In this document: piece after piece, positions 21,409 through 30,838 of the stretch | Position numbering within the stretch: position 1 is the stretch's first letter | Layout: every line of letters starts with the position of its first letter | Assembly: GCA_030446775.1 (NCBI GenBank) | Contig: JAUJMQ010000016.1 | Location: 1-53,159, forward strand | DNA from: Egibacteraceae bacterium | GTDB taxonomy: Bacteria > Actinomycetota > Nitriliruptoria > Euzebyales > Egibacteraceae | DNA length: 53,159 nucleotides | Reading direction: 5' to 3' | Notes under the pieces: model-generated | Databases searched by the model: none | Seen by the model: the letters and a program-made list of their open reading frames with translations, nothing else | What the model was told of the DNA's origin: nothing | Translations under genes and position numbers: made by a program

Positions 21409-22122
21409 GTGGCGCCGCTGGACTTCAGGCCCGTGTGGCAGAACCTCGGCGTGCTGCTCGCCGGGGCCCGCCTCGGCGCGACGGTCGCCGTGGCGGGGTT
21501 CGGGTTGGCGATCGTCGCGGGCCTGATCATCGCGCTGCTGCGGCGCTCGCGGATCGCCCCGCTGCGTTGGCTCGCCTTCGCCTACGTCCAGTTCTTCCGC
21601 GGCATCGCGCTGTACGTGCTCATCCTGTGGCTGTACTTCGGGATCGCCGTGGCCGCCGGGATCACGCTGGGGGCGCTCACGGCCGGCATCCTCACGCTGG
21701 CACTGCTCAACAGCGCCTACCTCGCGGAGGTGTTCCGCTCCGGCATCGAGGCGGTCGACCGGGGCCAGCGGGAGGCCGCCCTGGCGATGGGGCTCACCCC
21801 GCGCCAGGCCTTCCGCGACGTCGTCGCCCCGCAGGCGCTGCGCGTCGTCGTCCCCGCGACGGGCAACCACTTCGTCGACGCGATCAAGGACTCGGCGATC
21901 CTGTCGGTCATCGCCGTCCCGGAGCTCATGCGCCAAGCGACGTCGCTGGCGCAGGTCACCGCCCGGCCGTTCGAGTTCTACACCGCGGCGGCGGTGCTCT
22001 ACCTCGTCGTCGTGGTGTGCGTGTCGTCGGGGCTGCGCTGGCTCGAGCGCCGCCTGGACTACACGCGCGGCCTGCCCTGGTCGCGGGGGACAGCGGTCGC
22101 CGACACCACGCCGACGCACTGA
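21409..22122 (+). CDS. Polar amino acid ABC transporter permease, second subunit
   Basis: The 237-residue permease starts with GTG directly after the stop of the first permease. It has the conserved FRGIALYVLILWLYFGIAVA segment and the EAA loop RGQREAALAMGLTPRQAFR. It pairs with the preceding protein around the ATPase at 19892. No binding protein is encoded in this unit; the nearest candidate is the lipoprotein at 23155 in the next unit. The stop overlaps the ATG of the DMT gene. The gene is intact. Confidence 0.92.
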   Translation: MAPLDFRPVWQNLGVLLAGARLGATVAVAGFGLAIVAGLIIALLRRSRIAPLRWLAFAYVQFFRGIALYVLILWLYFGIAVAAGITLGALTAGILTLALLNSAYLAEVFRSGIEAVDRGQREAALAMGLTPRQAFRDVVAPQALRVVVPATGNHFVDAIKDSAILSVIAVPELMRQATSLAQVTARPFEFYTAAAVLYLVVVVCVSSGLRWLERRLDYTRGLPWSRGTAVADTTPTH

Positions 22123-23067
22123 TGAGCAGCGCCTCCCGGACGGGAGTGGCGCGCCGCCTGCAGCCCGCACGTCGACGGGTCGCGCGCGAGCGGATTGGCC
22201 TTCCTCGCGCTGACGTGCGCCGCCTGGGGACCGTGGGCATTCTCGTGCGGCGGCTGGACCTGCCCGCCGAGTCGATCGCCGGCTTCCGCCTGGCGTTCGC
22301 GGCCGCTGCCCGTGGCCCTCGTGGGGCTGCTGCGCCGGGCCGTGCGCTACCGCGTGGCGGGGAGCTGGGGCGCCTCGGGCTGCTCGGCGTGCTGACCGCC
22401 GTCAACTGGTGGGCGTTCATCCTCGCCTTCCGGCTGACCGACATCGGCATCACCGTCGTGCTGTCGTTCACGTGGCCCGTCTGGTACGCCGTGTTCGGGC
22501 GGCTGCTCGGGTTCGAGCGGCGCGATGGTGCGAAGCTCGCCGCGTTGGCCGTCTCGCTGGTCGGGCTGGCGCTGCTCGTCGGCCGCACCGGCGCACCGCC
22601 GGACGCGCGCGACGTCCTGGGGATGCTGACCGCGCTGGGCACGGCTGTCTCGATGGCGTTCATGGTGCTCGTCTCGCGCAGCCTGCCCGGTGGCATGCCG
22701 TCGGCGACGGTGAACTTCTGGCAGTCGGGGATCGCGGCTGTCCTGCTCGCCCCCTTCGCGGTCGCGGGAGCGGGACGGGGGACGCTCGATGCGCCCGCCT
22801 GGATCATCCTGTTCTTCCTCGGCGCGGTGCTGACCGGGCTCGGCGGGACGCTGTTCGTGACGGGCCTGCGCGTGCTGTCGCCGATCGAGGCGGGCGTCGT
22901 CAGCTACCTCGAGCCCGTCAGCGCCGTGCTGCTGGCGGCGTGGCTCGTCGACGAGGTTCCGGGTCCGCGAGGGCCTGTGGGGGATGGTGCTGCTCGTGAG
23001 CGCCGGCCTGTGGGTCGTGGCCCGCGAGCCCACCGCCCCGCAGCCCGATGAACAAGCGCTTGTTTGA
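22122..23067 (+). CDS. EamA/DMT-family transporter, multiple frameshifts
   Basis: A drug/metabolite-type permease with roughly ten hydrophobic segments, for example AFLALTCAAWGPWAF, LLGVLTAVNWWAFILAFRL and WIILFFLGAVLTGLGGTLF. The frame must be changed near 22190, 22240, 22308, 22362 and 22965 to join these; repaired length is about 315 residues. The corrected C-terminus reads GLWGMVLLVSAGLWVVARE and stops at TGA 23065-23067. The last codons coincide with the operator palindrome O5. Its role in the operon may be export or uptake of an amino-acid-like product. Motifs survive on both sides of every break. Confidence 0.78.
23051..23064. promoter_or_regulatory. Operator O5, perfect palindrome AACAA-GCGC-TTGTT
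   Basis: This is a symmetric variant of the island palindrome, with A for G in both half-sites. It overlaps the last codons of the DMT gene. A possible -35 TTGACT (23064-23069) begins on its last base, with a weak -10 TTGAGT (23087-23092) 17 bp on, leading into the binding-protein gene at 23155. Confidence 0.65.
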
Positions 23068-23154
23068 CTCGCGTGGTTCGCCGTGCTTGAGTGCGGTCGA
23101 GATGCGCTCGGCACTCGTCTCGTGAGTCGTGCGCAGAGGACGGAGGAGCTGGCC

Positions 23155-24127
23155 ATGGACGAGATGGACGCGGGCCGCGGCGTCGACCCCGGGTCGGAGC
23201 CGGTCGCCGGCGTTTCCTGCGCAACAGCGCCGTCGCGCTCGGCGGTGCGGCGCTCGTCGGCGCGTGCACCAGCGGTGACGGCGGGGCGGCCCGCCGCGGC
23301 CCGCAGGGCGCCGCGGCCGGTGGCGCGGCCGCGCCCAGGTGCAACCGGGGGGAGTCGCTCTTCGACACCATCCGCGACGGGGGCACCGTCCGCCTCGGTG
23401 TGGACCTGACGTTCCCGCCGCTGCAGTTCAAGACCGACGCGGGGGTAGCCGACGGGCTACTCGGTCGACCTCGCCCGCCGGATGATGGAGGACCTCGGTG
23501 CCGAGGTCGAGTTCGTGGAGGTGCCGTTCGCCGAGCTGTTCGCGGCGCTGGCGGCCGGCCGCTTCGACTTCTCCGGCATCGCGGCGACGAACCTGCCGAC
23601 CCGCGCCCAGCAGGTGATGTTCGCCAGCGAGCCGCTGTTCATCGAGAGCAACGTCGTCCTCGTCGGCGACGGCTCGGGGATCACCAGTCCCGAGGACCTC
23701 AACAACCCGGACGTCACCCTGGCCGTGCTCGTCGGCTCCGCCCAGGAGGCGTCCGCGAGGGTGCTGTTCCCCGAGGCGGAGATCAAGGCGCTCGACCAGC
23801 AGCCGGCGGTGCAGGACGCCGCCACCGGCCGGTCCGACGCGGTGCTGCTCGGTGAGTTCAACGTCGCCGAGGTGCTCGAGACCACCCCGTCGCTGTCGGT
23901 GCTGGAGGGCCGCCCTGTTCGCCGACATCAACACCTTCTTCATGCCGATCGGCGACTTCCGCATGCAGGCCTACGTCGACAACTGGCTGCGCTACAACAC
24001 CATCCGCGGCGCGCTCGCGGCGACTGGGAGCGGCTGGTGGCCGGGCCGGCGCGCGCGAGCAGGATCTCCAGCACGCCGGTGCTGTCGCCCTACCTGGGTG
24101 CGGCGGCGGCTCTGGACGCCTCCCTAG
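23155..24127 (+). CDS. ABC transporter substrate-binding protein (SBP_bac_3), Tat-type lipoprotein signal, frameshifted
   Basis: The start region gives MDEMDAGRGVDPGSEPV. After a frame change near 23210 comes RRRFLRNSAVALGGAALVGAC, a twin-arginine-like signal with a lipobox Cys. The binding domain begins DTIRDGGTVRLGVDLTFPPLQF, continues after a break near 23450 with YSVDLARRMMEDLGAEVEF and DFSGIAATNLPTRAQQVMF, and after breaks near 23911 and 24018 reaches FADINTFFMPIGDFRMQAYVD and WERLVAG. The C-terminus is uncertain; TAG 24125-24127 is the nearest likely stop. It is an amino-acid-type binding protein and could serve the transporter at 19892-22122, which lacks one. It leads a unit of four oxidoreductase genes under operator O5. 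Confidence 0.78.
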
Positions 24128-24144
24128 CCGCCCGGCGGCGCGGC

Positions 24145-25216
24145 ATGGAGATCGGCCTGGGGTCTTCACGGGCGAGTGCCTGCCCTGCGAGGGACTGGAC
24201 CAGACGACGGTCCTGCGCCAGTCGCTCGGCCAGGCGCAGCTCGCCGAGCAGGTCGGGCTCGACGCGGTGTGGATCAGCGAGCACCACTTCCTGCCCAACG
24301 GCTACGTCGGGTCGGTGCTGCCCTACGCGGCCGCCATGGCCACGGCCACGTCCGCCATCGGCATCGGGGTGTCGGTCGCCCTGGCACCACCGCTGTACGA
24401 CCCGGTGCGCCTGGCCGAGGACGCCGCCTTCGTCGACGTGCTCTCCGGCGGCCGCCTGTCGCTGGGGATCGCGCTGGGCTACCGCGACGTCGAGTACGAG
24501 GGTTTCGGCACGACCCGCCGCGAGCGTGCGCCGCGCACCGAGGAGCTGTGCGAGCTGCTGCGCCAGTGCTGGGCTGCCGGGCCGCTGGACTTTACAGGCC
24601 GCTTCTTCACCCGCCGGGGCATGGAGGTCTTCCCCAAGCCGTCGCAGCCCGGTGGCGTGCCGCTGCTCATGGGGGCCACGCTCCCCAGGCCTTGGACCGG
24701 GTCGCGCGGCGGGCCGACGGGTTCATCATGGACGGCGGGACGGACTCCGCGGTGTTCGGCACCAGCGGCCACAACCGGGACCTGTTCGAGCGGGTCGCCG
24801 CGGCGGTGTCGGCCCATCGCACGGCGCTCGCGCGTCACGGCCGCGACACCGAGGCGCCGCGCTTCTACCTCACGCTCGGCGGCCTGCTGTCCCCGCGGGG
24901 CGCGGACGACGCGTGGGACTCGCTGCAGCACGCGTACATGTACACGCGCCGGGTGTACGGAGAGTGGTACGGGCTGGACCCCGGCGACTACGCCGACTGG
25001 TATCCCGAGCGGATGACCGCCGAGGAGCACGCCCGGCGGCGCGGCGAGGTGTGGCTCGGCACCCCCGAGGAGCTGCTCGGACGCTTCCGGCGGCTGGGCG
25101 AGATCGTCGGTCCGGGGTTGCACGTCATGTTCCGCTGCAAGTACCCCGGCATCCCCGACGACGTGACCTGCGAGTCGATCGCGCTGCTGGGGACGATCCG
25201 CGACCACGTCCGCTGA
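24145..25216 (+). CDS. LLM-class flavin/F420-dependent oxidoreductase 1, two frameshifts
   Basis: A luciferase-like TIM-barrel enzyme of about 357 residues. It begins MEIGLGVFTGECLPCEG (one base is missing in the G run near 24160), followed by GLDAVWISEHHFLPNGYVGS, ALAPPLYDPVRLAEDAAFVD and VLSGGRLSLGIALGYRD. A second one-base loss near 24687 precedes ALDRVARRADGFIMDGG. Such enzymes use FMNH2 and O2 as monooxygenases or F420 as hydride carrier; the cofactor cannot be decided here. It is the first of four consecutive paralogues and ends 26 bp before the next one. Confidence 0.85.
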
Positions 25217-25242
25217 AGACGAACGACGACAGAGAGCGAGTC

Positions 25243-26208
25243 ATGCGCTTCGGGGTGGGGCTGTGGTGCCTGCAGAGCACCGCGGTGTCGCCGCGCCACC
25301 ACGTCGAGGCCTACCGCCAGCTGCGGACCGACGCCCGGGTCGTGGAGCAGCTCGGCTTCGGCGACCTGTGGCTGTCGGAGCACCACTTCTTCTACGACGG
25401 CTACTGCCCCTCGCTGCTGCCCGCCGCCGCCAGCGTCCTGGCCGTCACAGAACGGCTGCGCGTGGCGACCGGGATGTTGCTGCTGCCGCTGCAGGACCCT
25501 CGGCGCGTCGCCGCCGCGGCACGGTCGCTGGCGCAGCGCTCCGCGGGCAGGCTGGACCTCGGGGTCGCGCTCGGATACCGCGACGTCGAGTTCGACGGCA
25601 AGGGCGTCCCCCGCAAGCAGCGGGCGGGGCGCTTCGCCGCCGGACTGGACCTGCTCGAGGCGACGGCCGGCGCGCCGCTGTGGGTGGGCGGAGCCACCCC
25701 CGCGGTCATCGGGCGCGCCGGCGCCCGGGGCCACGGTGTGCTGCTGTCCGGGGCCAACCCCGTGGCGCTCGTCCGCGATCTCGCGTCCGCGCATCGCCGC
25801 GGGTGGGAGCAGGGCGGTCGCCCGGGTGGTCGCCGCCCGCCCGTCGCGGCGCTGCGCAACATCTGGGTGACCGGCGACGCCGCCGAGCGGGCGGCGGTGC
25901 TGGCGTGGGTGCGGGCGAGCTACGTCGTCTACGCCGGTCTCGGCTGGTCGGTGCCCGCCCAGGGCGAGCACGCCGCCATGGACTTCCGGCGCGACATGGA
26001 CCGCGCCCTCGACGAGGCCGTCGCCACGACGATCATCGGCCCGGCGCCGCAGGTCGTCGACGAGCTCGCGGCGCTCGCCGACGCGGGTGTCGACCACGTC
26101 GTGTGCCGGGTCCTGCTCGAAGGTGCTCCACAGGCCGCCGTCCACGCGGTCCTGCGCCGGCTCGCCGAGCAGGTGATCCCCGCGCTCGCGACGGTGGAGG
26201 CGGCGTGA
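25243..26208 (+). CDS. LLM-class flavin/F420-dependent oxidoreductase 2
   Basis: The intact 321-residue protein starts MRFGVGLWCLQSTAVSPRH and has LGFGDLWLSEHHFFYDGYCP, LLPLQDPRRVAAAARSLAQR and SAGRLDLGVALGYRDVEF. It also has the substrate-edge glycine region PLWVGGATPAVIGRAGARGHG. The SEHHF motif is shared with paralogue 1 and is typical of bacterial luciferase-like monooxygenases. It probably oxygenates or dehydrogenates the compound bound by the adjacent lipoprotein. The ATG at 25243 has a GAG-rich ribosome site. Its stop overlaps the GTG of paralogue 3 by four bases. Confidence 0.88.
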   Translation: MRFGVGLWCLQSTAVSPRHHVEAYRQLRTDARVVEQLGFGDLWLSEHHFFYDGYCPSLLPAAASVLAVTERLRVATGMLLLPLQDPRRVAAAARSLAQRSAGRLDLGVALGYRDVEFDGKGVPRKQRAGRFAAGLDLLEATAGAPLWVGGATPAVIGRAGARGHGVLLSGANPVALVRDLASAHRRGWEQGGRPGGRRPPVAALRNIWVTGDAAERAAVLAWVRASYVVYAGLGWSVPAQGEHAAMDFRRDMDRALDEAVATTIIGPAPQVVDELAALADAGVDHVVCRVLLEGAPQAAVHAVLRRLAEQVIPALATVEAA

Positions 26209-26996
26209 GGCTGGGTCTGCGGCTGCCTGCCGGCGGCGAACCGGAGGCGGCCCGGCTGGCCGAGGACGCGGGGCTGTTCGGCGTCCTGGTCGACGCGGCC
26301 GAGCCGGGGGAGGAGGTGGTCGTCGCCGCCTGGGTCGCCGCGGTGACCGAGCAGGTGCGGGTCGTGGTGCGGGTGGCGCTGGGCTGCGAGCATCCCGTGA
26401 CCCTGGCCGAGGACCTCGCGGTGCTGGACAACATCGCCGCCGGCCGCCTCGTCGTCGTCGCCGACACCGCAGCGTTGGACGCCGAGGCCGCGCTGGAGGA
26501 CCTCGAGCTGCTGCGACGCTGCTGGTCGGCGCGGCCGGTCCGCCACACGGGCCGGCGCTGGCGCGTCCCGGCGGGCATCGAGGGGCACGAGGCGCCCGAC
26601 GCGGTGGCGGTCACGCCGGAGCCCGCCCAGGTCGACGTGCCCGTCTGGCTCACCGGCGCTGCCGCCCCGGCCCTGTCGGCGGCGACCGGCCTGCCCCGCC
26701 TGGCGGTCGCGCCGTCGGAGTCGTCCCCGGATCCGCTCGTGTCGCCTGCGCTCGGCGCGCTCGCAGGTGAGGTCGAGGCGGACCGGGCGACGGTCAGGGC
26801 CTACGCCGCCGCGGGTGCGACGCACCTGCTCGTCTCCGTCCCCGCCGGCGACGTGTCCGGGCACGTCACCGCGATCGCCCGCCACCTCGCCGGCGAGGCC
26901 GCCATGCCCGACTTCCCCCGGGTCGTCACCGAGACCGTGCCGCCGCCGTGGCCACCAGCCCAGGGGTCGTCACCGGCCGAGGAGCTGCCACGATGA
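26205..26996 (+). CDS. Divergent short LLM-like protein 3
   Basis: The intact 263-residue frame starts VRLGLRLPAGGEPEAARLAEDAGLF. It keeps the order of a luciferase-like barrel: VTLAEDLAVLDNIAAGRLVVV, a DLELLRRCWSARPVRHTGRRW stretch, and DVPVWLTGAAAPALSAATGLP where the family has its GG(A/T) region. It lacks the SEHH-type motif and is about 60 residues shorter than its neighbours. It could be a non-catalytic partner, since bacterial luciferase pairs an active with an inactive subunit. It is translationally coupled on both sides (GTGA and ATGA overlaps). The family call is tentative. Confidence 0.65.
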   Translation: MRLGLRLPAGGEPEAARLAEDAGLFGVLVDAAEPGEEVVVAAWVAAVTEQVRVVVRVALGCEHPVTLAEDLAVLDNIAAGRLVVVADTAALDAEAALEDLELLRRCWSARPVRHTGRRWRVPAGIEGHEAPDAVAVTPEPAQVDVPVWLTGAAAPALSAATGLPRLAVAPSESSPDPLVSPALGALAGEVEADRATVRAYAAAGATHLLVSVPAGDVSGHVTAIARHLAGEAAMPDFPRVVTETVPPPWPPAQGSSPAEELPR

Positions 26997-27880
26997 CCGT
27001 CCGCATCGGCGCCAAGGTCCCCAACTCCGGGGACCTGCCCACCCGCCTGGGCATCGGGGCGATGGCGCGCCGGTTGGAGGACGCCGGCTTCGACTCGCTG
27101 TGGTGCAGCGACCACATCGTCATGCCGGACCGCATCGAGTCGGTGTACCCGTTCTCCGACGACGGCCGCGCCACCTGGGATCCGGCCACACCCTGGTTCG
27201 ACGCGGTGGTCGCGATGGCGCTCATGGGGGCGGCCACCGAGCGCGCCGAGATCGGCGTCGCCGTGCTGGTGCTGCCCCTGCGCCGCCCAGTGGAGTTCGC
27301 CAAGCAGATCGCGACGATCGACGCGCTGTCCGGCGGTCGGGTGGCGCTCGGAGTCGGCGCGGGCTGGCTGGCCGAGGAGTTCGAGGCGCTCGAGGTGCCC
27401 TTTGCCACGCGGGGGTCCAGGCTCGAGGAGTGGATCGAGCTGCTCGCCGACTGCTGGACCGGGACACCGCGGGGCCGCGCGGGCCGTCACTACACCCTGC
27501 CGGAAGGGGTGCTGTGCGAGCCGGCGCGGCCAGATCCTCCACCGGTCCTCGTGGGGGGTACGAGCCAGGTGGCGATACGGCGCGCCGCGACACTCGGCGA
27601 CGGCTGGGTCGGCCTGCAGCGGGCCCCCCGCCTGGACCCCGGGGCGATCGCGGCCGACGTCGCCGCTCTCCGCGACCACGCCGAACGCGCCGGTCGCGAC
27701 CCCGACGCCCTGCGTGTCGTGCTGCGCATCATCGAGTCGGTCGGGCGGTCCGACGTCGTCGCGGCCGCGCTGGCCGATCGCGCCCGCGCCGGCGAGACCG
27801 CGGTCATCGTCGACACCAGCTGGGACGGTAGCGGCGACGCCGGCCACGTGCACGACCGCCTGCGCGCAGCCGTCGGGTGA
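26993..27880 (+). CDS. LLM-class F420-dependent oxidoreductase 4
   Basis: The intact 295-residue protein starts MTVRIGAKVPNSG. It contains LEDAGFDSLWCSDHIVMPDRI, LMGAATERAEIGVAVLVLPLRRP, QIATIDALSGGRVALGVGAGW and PPVLVGGTSQVAIRRAATLGD. The CSDHIV motif in place of SEHHF resembles the F420-dependent subgroup of the family (inference from recalled family patterns). The ATG overlaps the stop of protein 3. It is the last gene of the unit; a new promoter lies about 15 bp after its stop. Confidence 0.88.
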   Translation: MTVRIGAKVPNSGDLPTRLGIGAMARRLEDAGFDSLWCSDHIVMPDRIESVYPFSDDGRATWDPATPWFDAVVAMALMGAATERAEIGVAVLVLPLRRPVEFAKQIATIDALSGGRVALGVGAGWLAEEFEALEVPFATRGSRLEEWIELLADCWTGTPRGRAGRHYTLPEGVLCEPARPDPPPVLVGGTSQVAIRRAATLGDGWVGLQRAPRLDPGAIAADVAALRDHAERAGRDPDALRVVLRIIESVGRSDVVAAALADRARAGETAVIVDTSWDGSGDAGHVHDRLRAAVG

Positions 27881-27893
27881 CCATCAGGTGGGC

Positions 27894-27938
27894 TTGACGA
27901 CGGCGGAGCCGGTCCCCGATAGTGAATGAACGCTCGTT
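27894..27938 (+). promoter_or_regulatory. Promoter of the binding protein/2-oxoacid dehydrogenase operon with operator O6
   Basis: The -35 TTGACG (27894-27899) and -10 GATAGT (27918-27923) are 18 bp apart. The palindrome AATGA-ACGC-TCGTT (27925-27938), with one mismatch, starts one base after the -10. Confidence 0.8.
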
Positions 27939-27991
27939 CGGGCGTGGGGCGATGTCCGGGCCACGCCCGTTGCCTGCGAGAAGGAGTCGAC

Positions 27992-29717
27992 ATGCACGTG
28001 CTGCGCGAGGTCCCCAGGTGGTTGGCGCTGACAGCGGTGCTGTCGCTGCTGGCCGTGGCCTGCGGTGGTGGGGAACCTTCGGCGGAGACGGCGGGCCCGA
28101 CCGGAGGGGACACCGCCAGCGAGGCGCCGGCCGACGGCGAGGAGGCGGCCGGCGGCACCCTGGTGTTCGGCACGTCGGCCGACCCCAAGACGCTGGACCC
28201 GCCGCTGGCGTCCGACGGCGAGTCGCTGCGCGTCAGCGAGCAGCTCTACGAGGGCCTCGTGACGCTGGAGCCCGGCGGCACTGAGCCGGTGCCCGCGCTC
28301 GCCAAGTCCTGGGAGTCGTCCGAGGACGCCACGTCTTGGACGTTCCAGCTGCGGGAGGGCGTCACGTTCCACGACGGTGAGCCGTTCAACGCCGAGGCGG
28401 TCTGCTTCAACTTCGACCGCTGGTACAACTTCGAGGGCCGCTGCGGCTGTCCGAGCGCCTCGTACTACTGGCAGGTCGTGTTCGGCGGCTACGCGAACAC
28501 CGACCCCGACTCCGGGGCTCCGGAGGACTCGCTGTACGGCAGCTGCGAGGCGGTCGACGAGCACACCGTCACCTTGAACCTGACGCGCCCGTCGTCGGCG
28601 TTCATCGCCGGCCTGGCCCTGCCGACCTTCTCCTTCGGCAGCCCGAAGGCGCTGGAGAAGTACGAGGCCGACAAGGTCTCGGTCGACGCCGAGGGCAACC
28701 CGGTGTTCCAGGGAGCTACCCCTACGAGCACCCGACCGGGACGGGACCGTTCAGGTTCGTGGAGTGGACCCGCGGCGACCGGCTCGTGATCGAGCGCAAC
28801 GACGACTACTGGGGCGAGAAGGCCAAGCTCGACCAGGTGATCTTCCGACCCATCGCGGACAACGCGGCGCGCCTGCAGGCGCTGCAGTCGGGCGAGATCG
28901 ACGGCTACGACCTCGTCGAGCCGCAGGACGCCTCCACGATCTCCAGCGACGAGAACCTGCGGCCTGCTGGACCGCCCGGCGTTCAACATCGCCTTCCTGG
29001 GGATCAACCAGGCGATGGAGCCGATGCAGGACCTCGCCGTCCGCAAGGCGCTCATCCACGGCCTGAACCGGCAGGCGGTCATCGACGGCTCTACGGCGGT
29101 CAGGGCGAGCTCGCCAAGGAGCTCATGCCGCCGTCGGTCTTCGGCTACGCCGAGGACGTGCCGACCTACGAGTTCGATCCCGAGGAGTCCAAAGCGGCTG
29201 CTCACCGAGGCCGGCTACGAGCTGCCGGTCGCGATCGACTTCTGGTACCCGACCGACGTGACGCGGCCCTACCTGCCCGACCCCTGGAGACGTTCGAGGC
29301 GTTCCGCGCCGACCTGGAGCAGTCGGGGTTCAAGGTGAACCCAAGAGCGCCCCGTGGACTCCCGACTACCTCGACACGACGCTGGGCGGCAAGGCGCAGC
29401 TGTACTTCATGGGCCAGACCGGTGACTTCGGCGACCCCGACACCTTCCTGGGAACGTTCTTCCGCGAGAAGCGGCCGATGTTCGGCTGGGAGAACGAGGA
29501 GATCTTCACCTTGCTTCAGGACGCGCTCGCCGAGAGCGACCAGGAGGCGCGGATCGCGATGTACGAGGAGGCCAACCGCAAGCTGATGGAGGAGCTGCCG
29601 GCGATCCCGTTCGCCCACGCCCGCCCGGCGCTGGCGTTCAAGTCGACCGTGAAGGGCTTCACGCCGAGCCCCGTGACGCTGGAGAGCTTCGCCCCGGTGA
29701 CGATCGAGCAGGGCTAG
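27992..29717 (+). CDS. Peptide/nickel-type ABC transporter binding lipoprotein (SBP_bac_5), many frameshifts
   Basis: The start MHVLREVPRWLALTAVLSLL with the lipobox LAVAC gives a lipoprotein. The mature part begins GGTLVFGTSADPKTLDPPLA, continues YEGLVTLEPGGTEPVPALAKS and VTFHDGEPFNAEAVCFNFDR, all signatures of family 5 binding proteins (oligopeptide, dipeptide, nickel and related solutes). Frame changes are needed near 28713, 28968, 29090, 29192, 29285 and 29345. Beyond them the sequence still reads as family 5, for example GTGPFRFVEWTRGDRLVIER, and ends AFKSTVKGFTPSPVTLESF. Repaired length is about 577 residues. No family 5 permease lies in the window, so either partners are elsewhere or it acts alone. 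The ATG has GAAGGAG upstream. It has the highest break density of the window. Confidence 0.82.
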
Positions 29718-29789
29718 CGCCCCGAGCCGCCGGGGACCGGGGCCGGCGCGATCGTCACCGGAGGCTTCGAGGCGGGACCGAGCGAGGCG

Positions 29790-30838
29790 ATGCCGATGGA
29801 GCTGGTGCAGATCCTCGACGAGCGGGGCGAGCTCGTTGGCGAGCCGCCCGCTGGTCTGGGCGACACCGAGCTCGTCGACGCCTTGCGCCTGATGCTGCTC
29901 GGCCGCCGGATCGACACGAAGGCGATCTCGCTGCAGCGCCGCGGCAAGCTCGGCACGTACGCGCCGCTGTCAGGCCAGGAGGCGGCGTCGGTCGGCAGCG
30001 CCTTCGCCCTGGAGGCCGACGACTGGGTCGTGCCGCAGTACCGCGAGCTGGCGATGCTGCACCGCGGCCTGAAGCTGTCGACCTACCTGTTGCAGCGGAT
30101 GGGCCACCCGCTCGGCTCGCACTGCCCGACCCGGGGACGCTGTACCCGCAGCAGGTGGCGCTCGGTGCCCATCTCCCGCAGGCGGTCGGCCTGGCGTGGG
30201 GGCTGCGGCTGCGCGGGCGGCCGGGAATGGTCCTGGCCTACTTCGGCGACGGCGCGTCGTCCGAGGGGGACTTCCACGAGGCCTGCAACCTCGCCGGCGT
30301 CCGCAAGGCGCCGGTCGTGTTCTTCTGCCAGAACAACGGCTGGGCGATCTCGGTCCCGTGGTCGCTGCAGTCGGGTGGCGAGTCGCTGGCGGCCCGCGGT
30401 GCCGGCTACGGGATGCCGGGTGTCCGCGTCGACGGCAACGACCTGCTGGCGGTATACGAGGTGACACGCCAGGCCCGGGCCAGGGCGCTGGCGGGGGAGG
30501 GGCCGACTCTGGTCGAGGCGGTCACGACCCGCCTGGGGGCGCACACCACGGCCGACGACCCGACCCGCTACACCCCTGCCGGGCAGGTCGAGGCCGCGCG
30601 TGCCCGCGACCCGATCGCCCGGCTGCGGGCCTGGCTCGTGGCGACGCGGCGCTGGGACGACGAGGCCGACGCCCTTGCCGAGAAGTGGTGCGACGCCGAG
30701 ATCGAGCGCGCCGTCGAGGAGTTCGACGCAACCCCCAGGCCGGACCCGGCCCTGCTGTTCGACCACGTCTACGCCGACCCGCCGGTGCGGCTGCAGCGCC
30801 AGCGCGAGGCGTTCCTGCGCGAGCGGGAGGGCCGCTGA
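29790..30838 (+). CDS. 2-Oxoacid dehydrogenase E1 component, alpha subunit, one frameshift
   Basis: This is the ThDP-binding subunit of a branched-chain 2-oxoacid or pyruvate dehydrogenase, about 349 residues. It has ISLQRRGKLGTYAPLSGQEA near the N-terminus, the ThDP motif GDGASSEGDFHEACNLAGV through FFCQNNGWAISV, and RLGAHTTADDPTRYT, the phosphorylation-loop region. One base is missing near 30125, where HPLGSH should lead into a PGTLYPQQVALGAHLPQAVG-like stretch. ATG 29790 was chosen for the GAGCGAGG ribosome site; ATG 29796 is an alternative. The stop overlaps the beta-subunit start (TGATG). It works with the next three genes to convert a 2-oxoacid to acyl-CoA. Confidence 0.9.

Noticed and set aside
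23482-26208. 908-codon fusion of binding protein and two oxidoreductases
   Set aside because: The frame only joins pieces of separate genes through uncorrected indels; each gene has its own start motif and family boundary.
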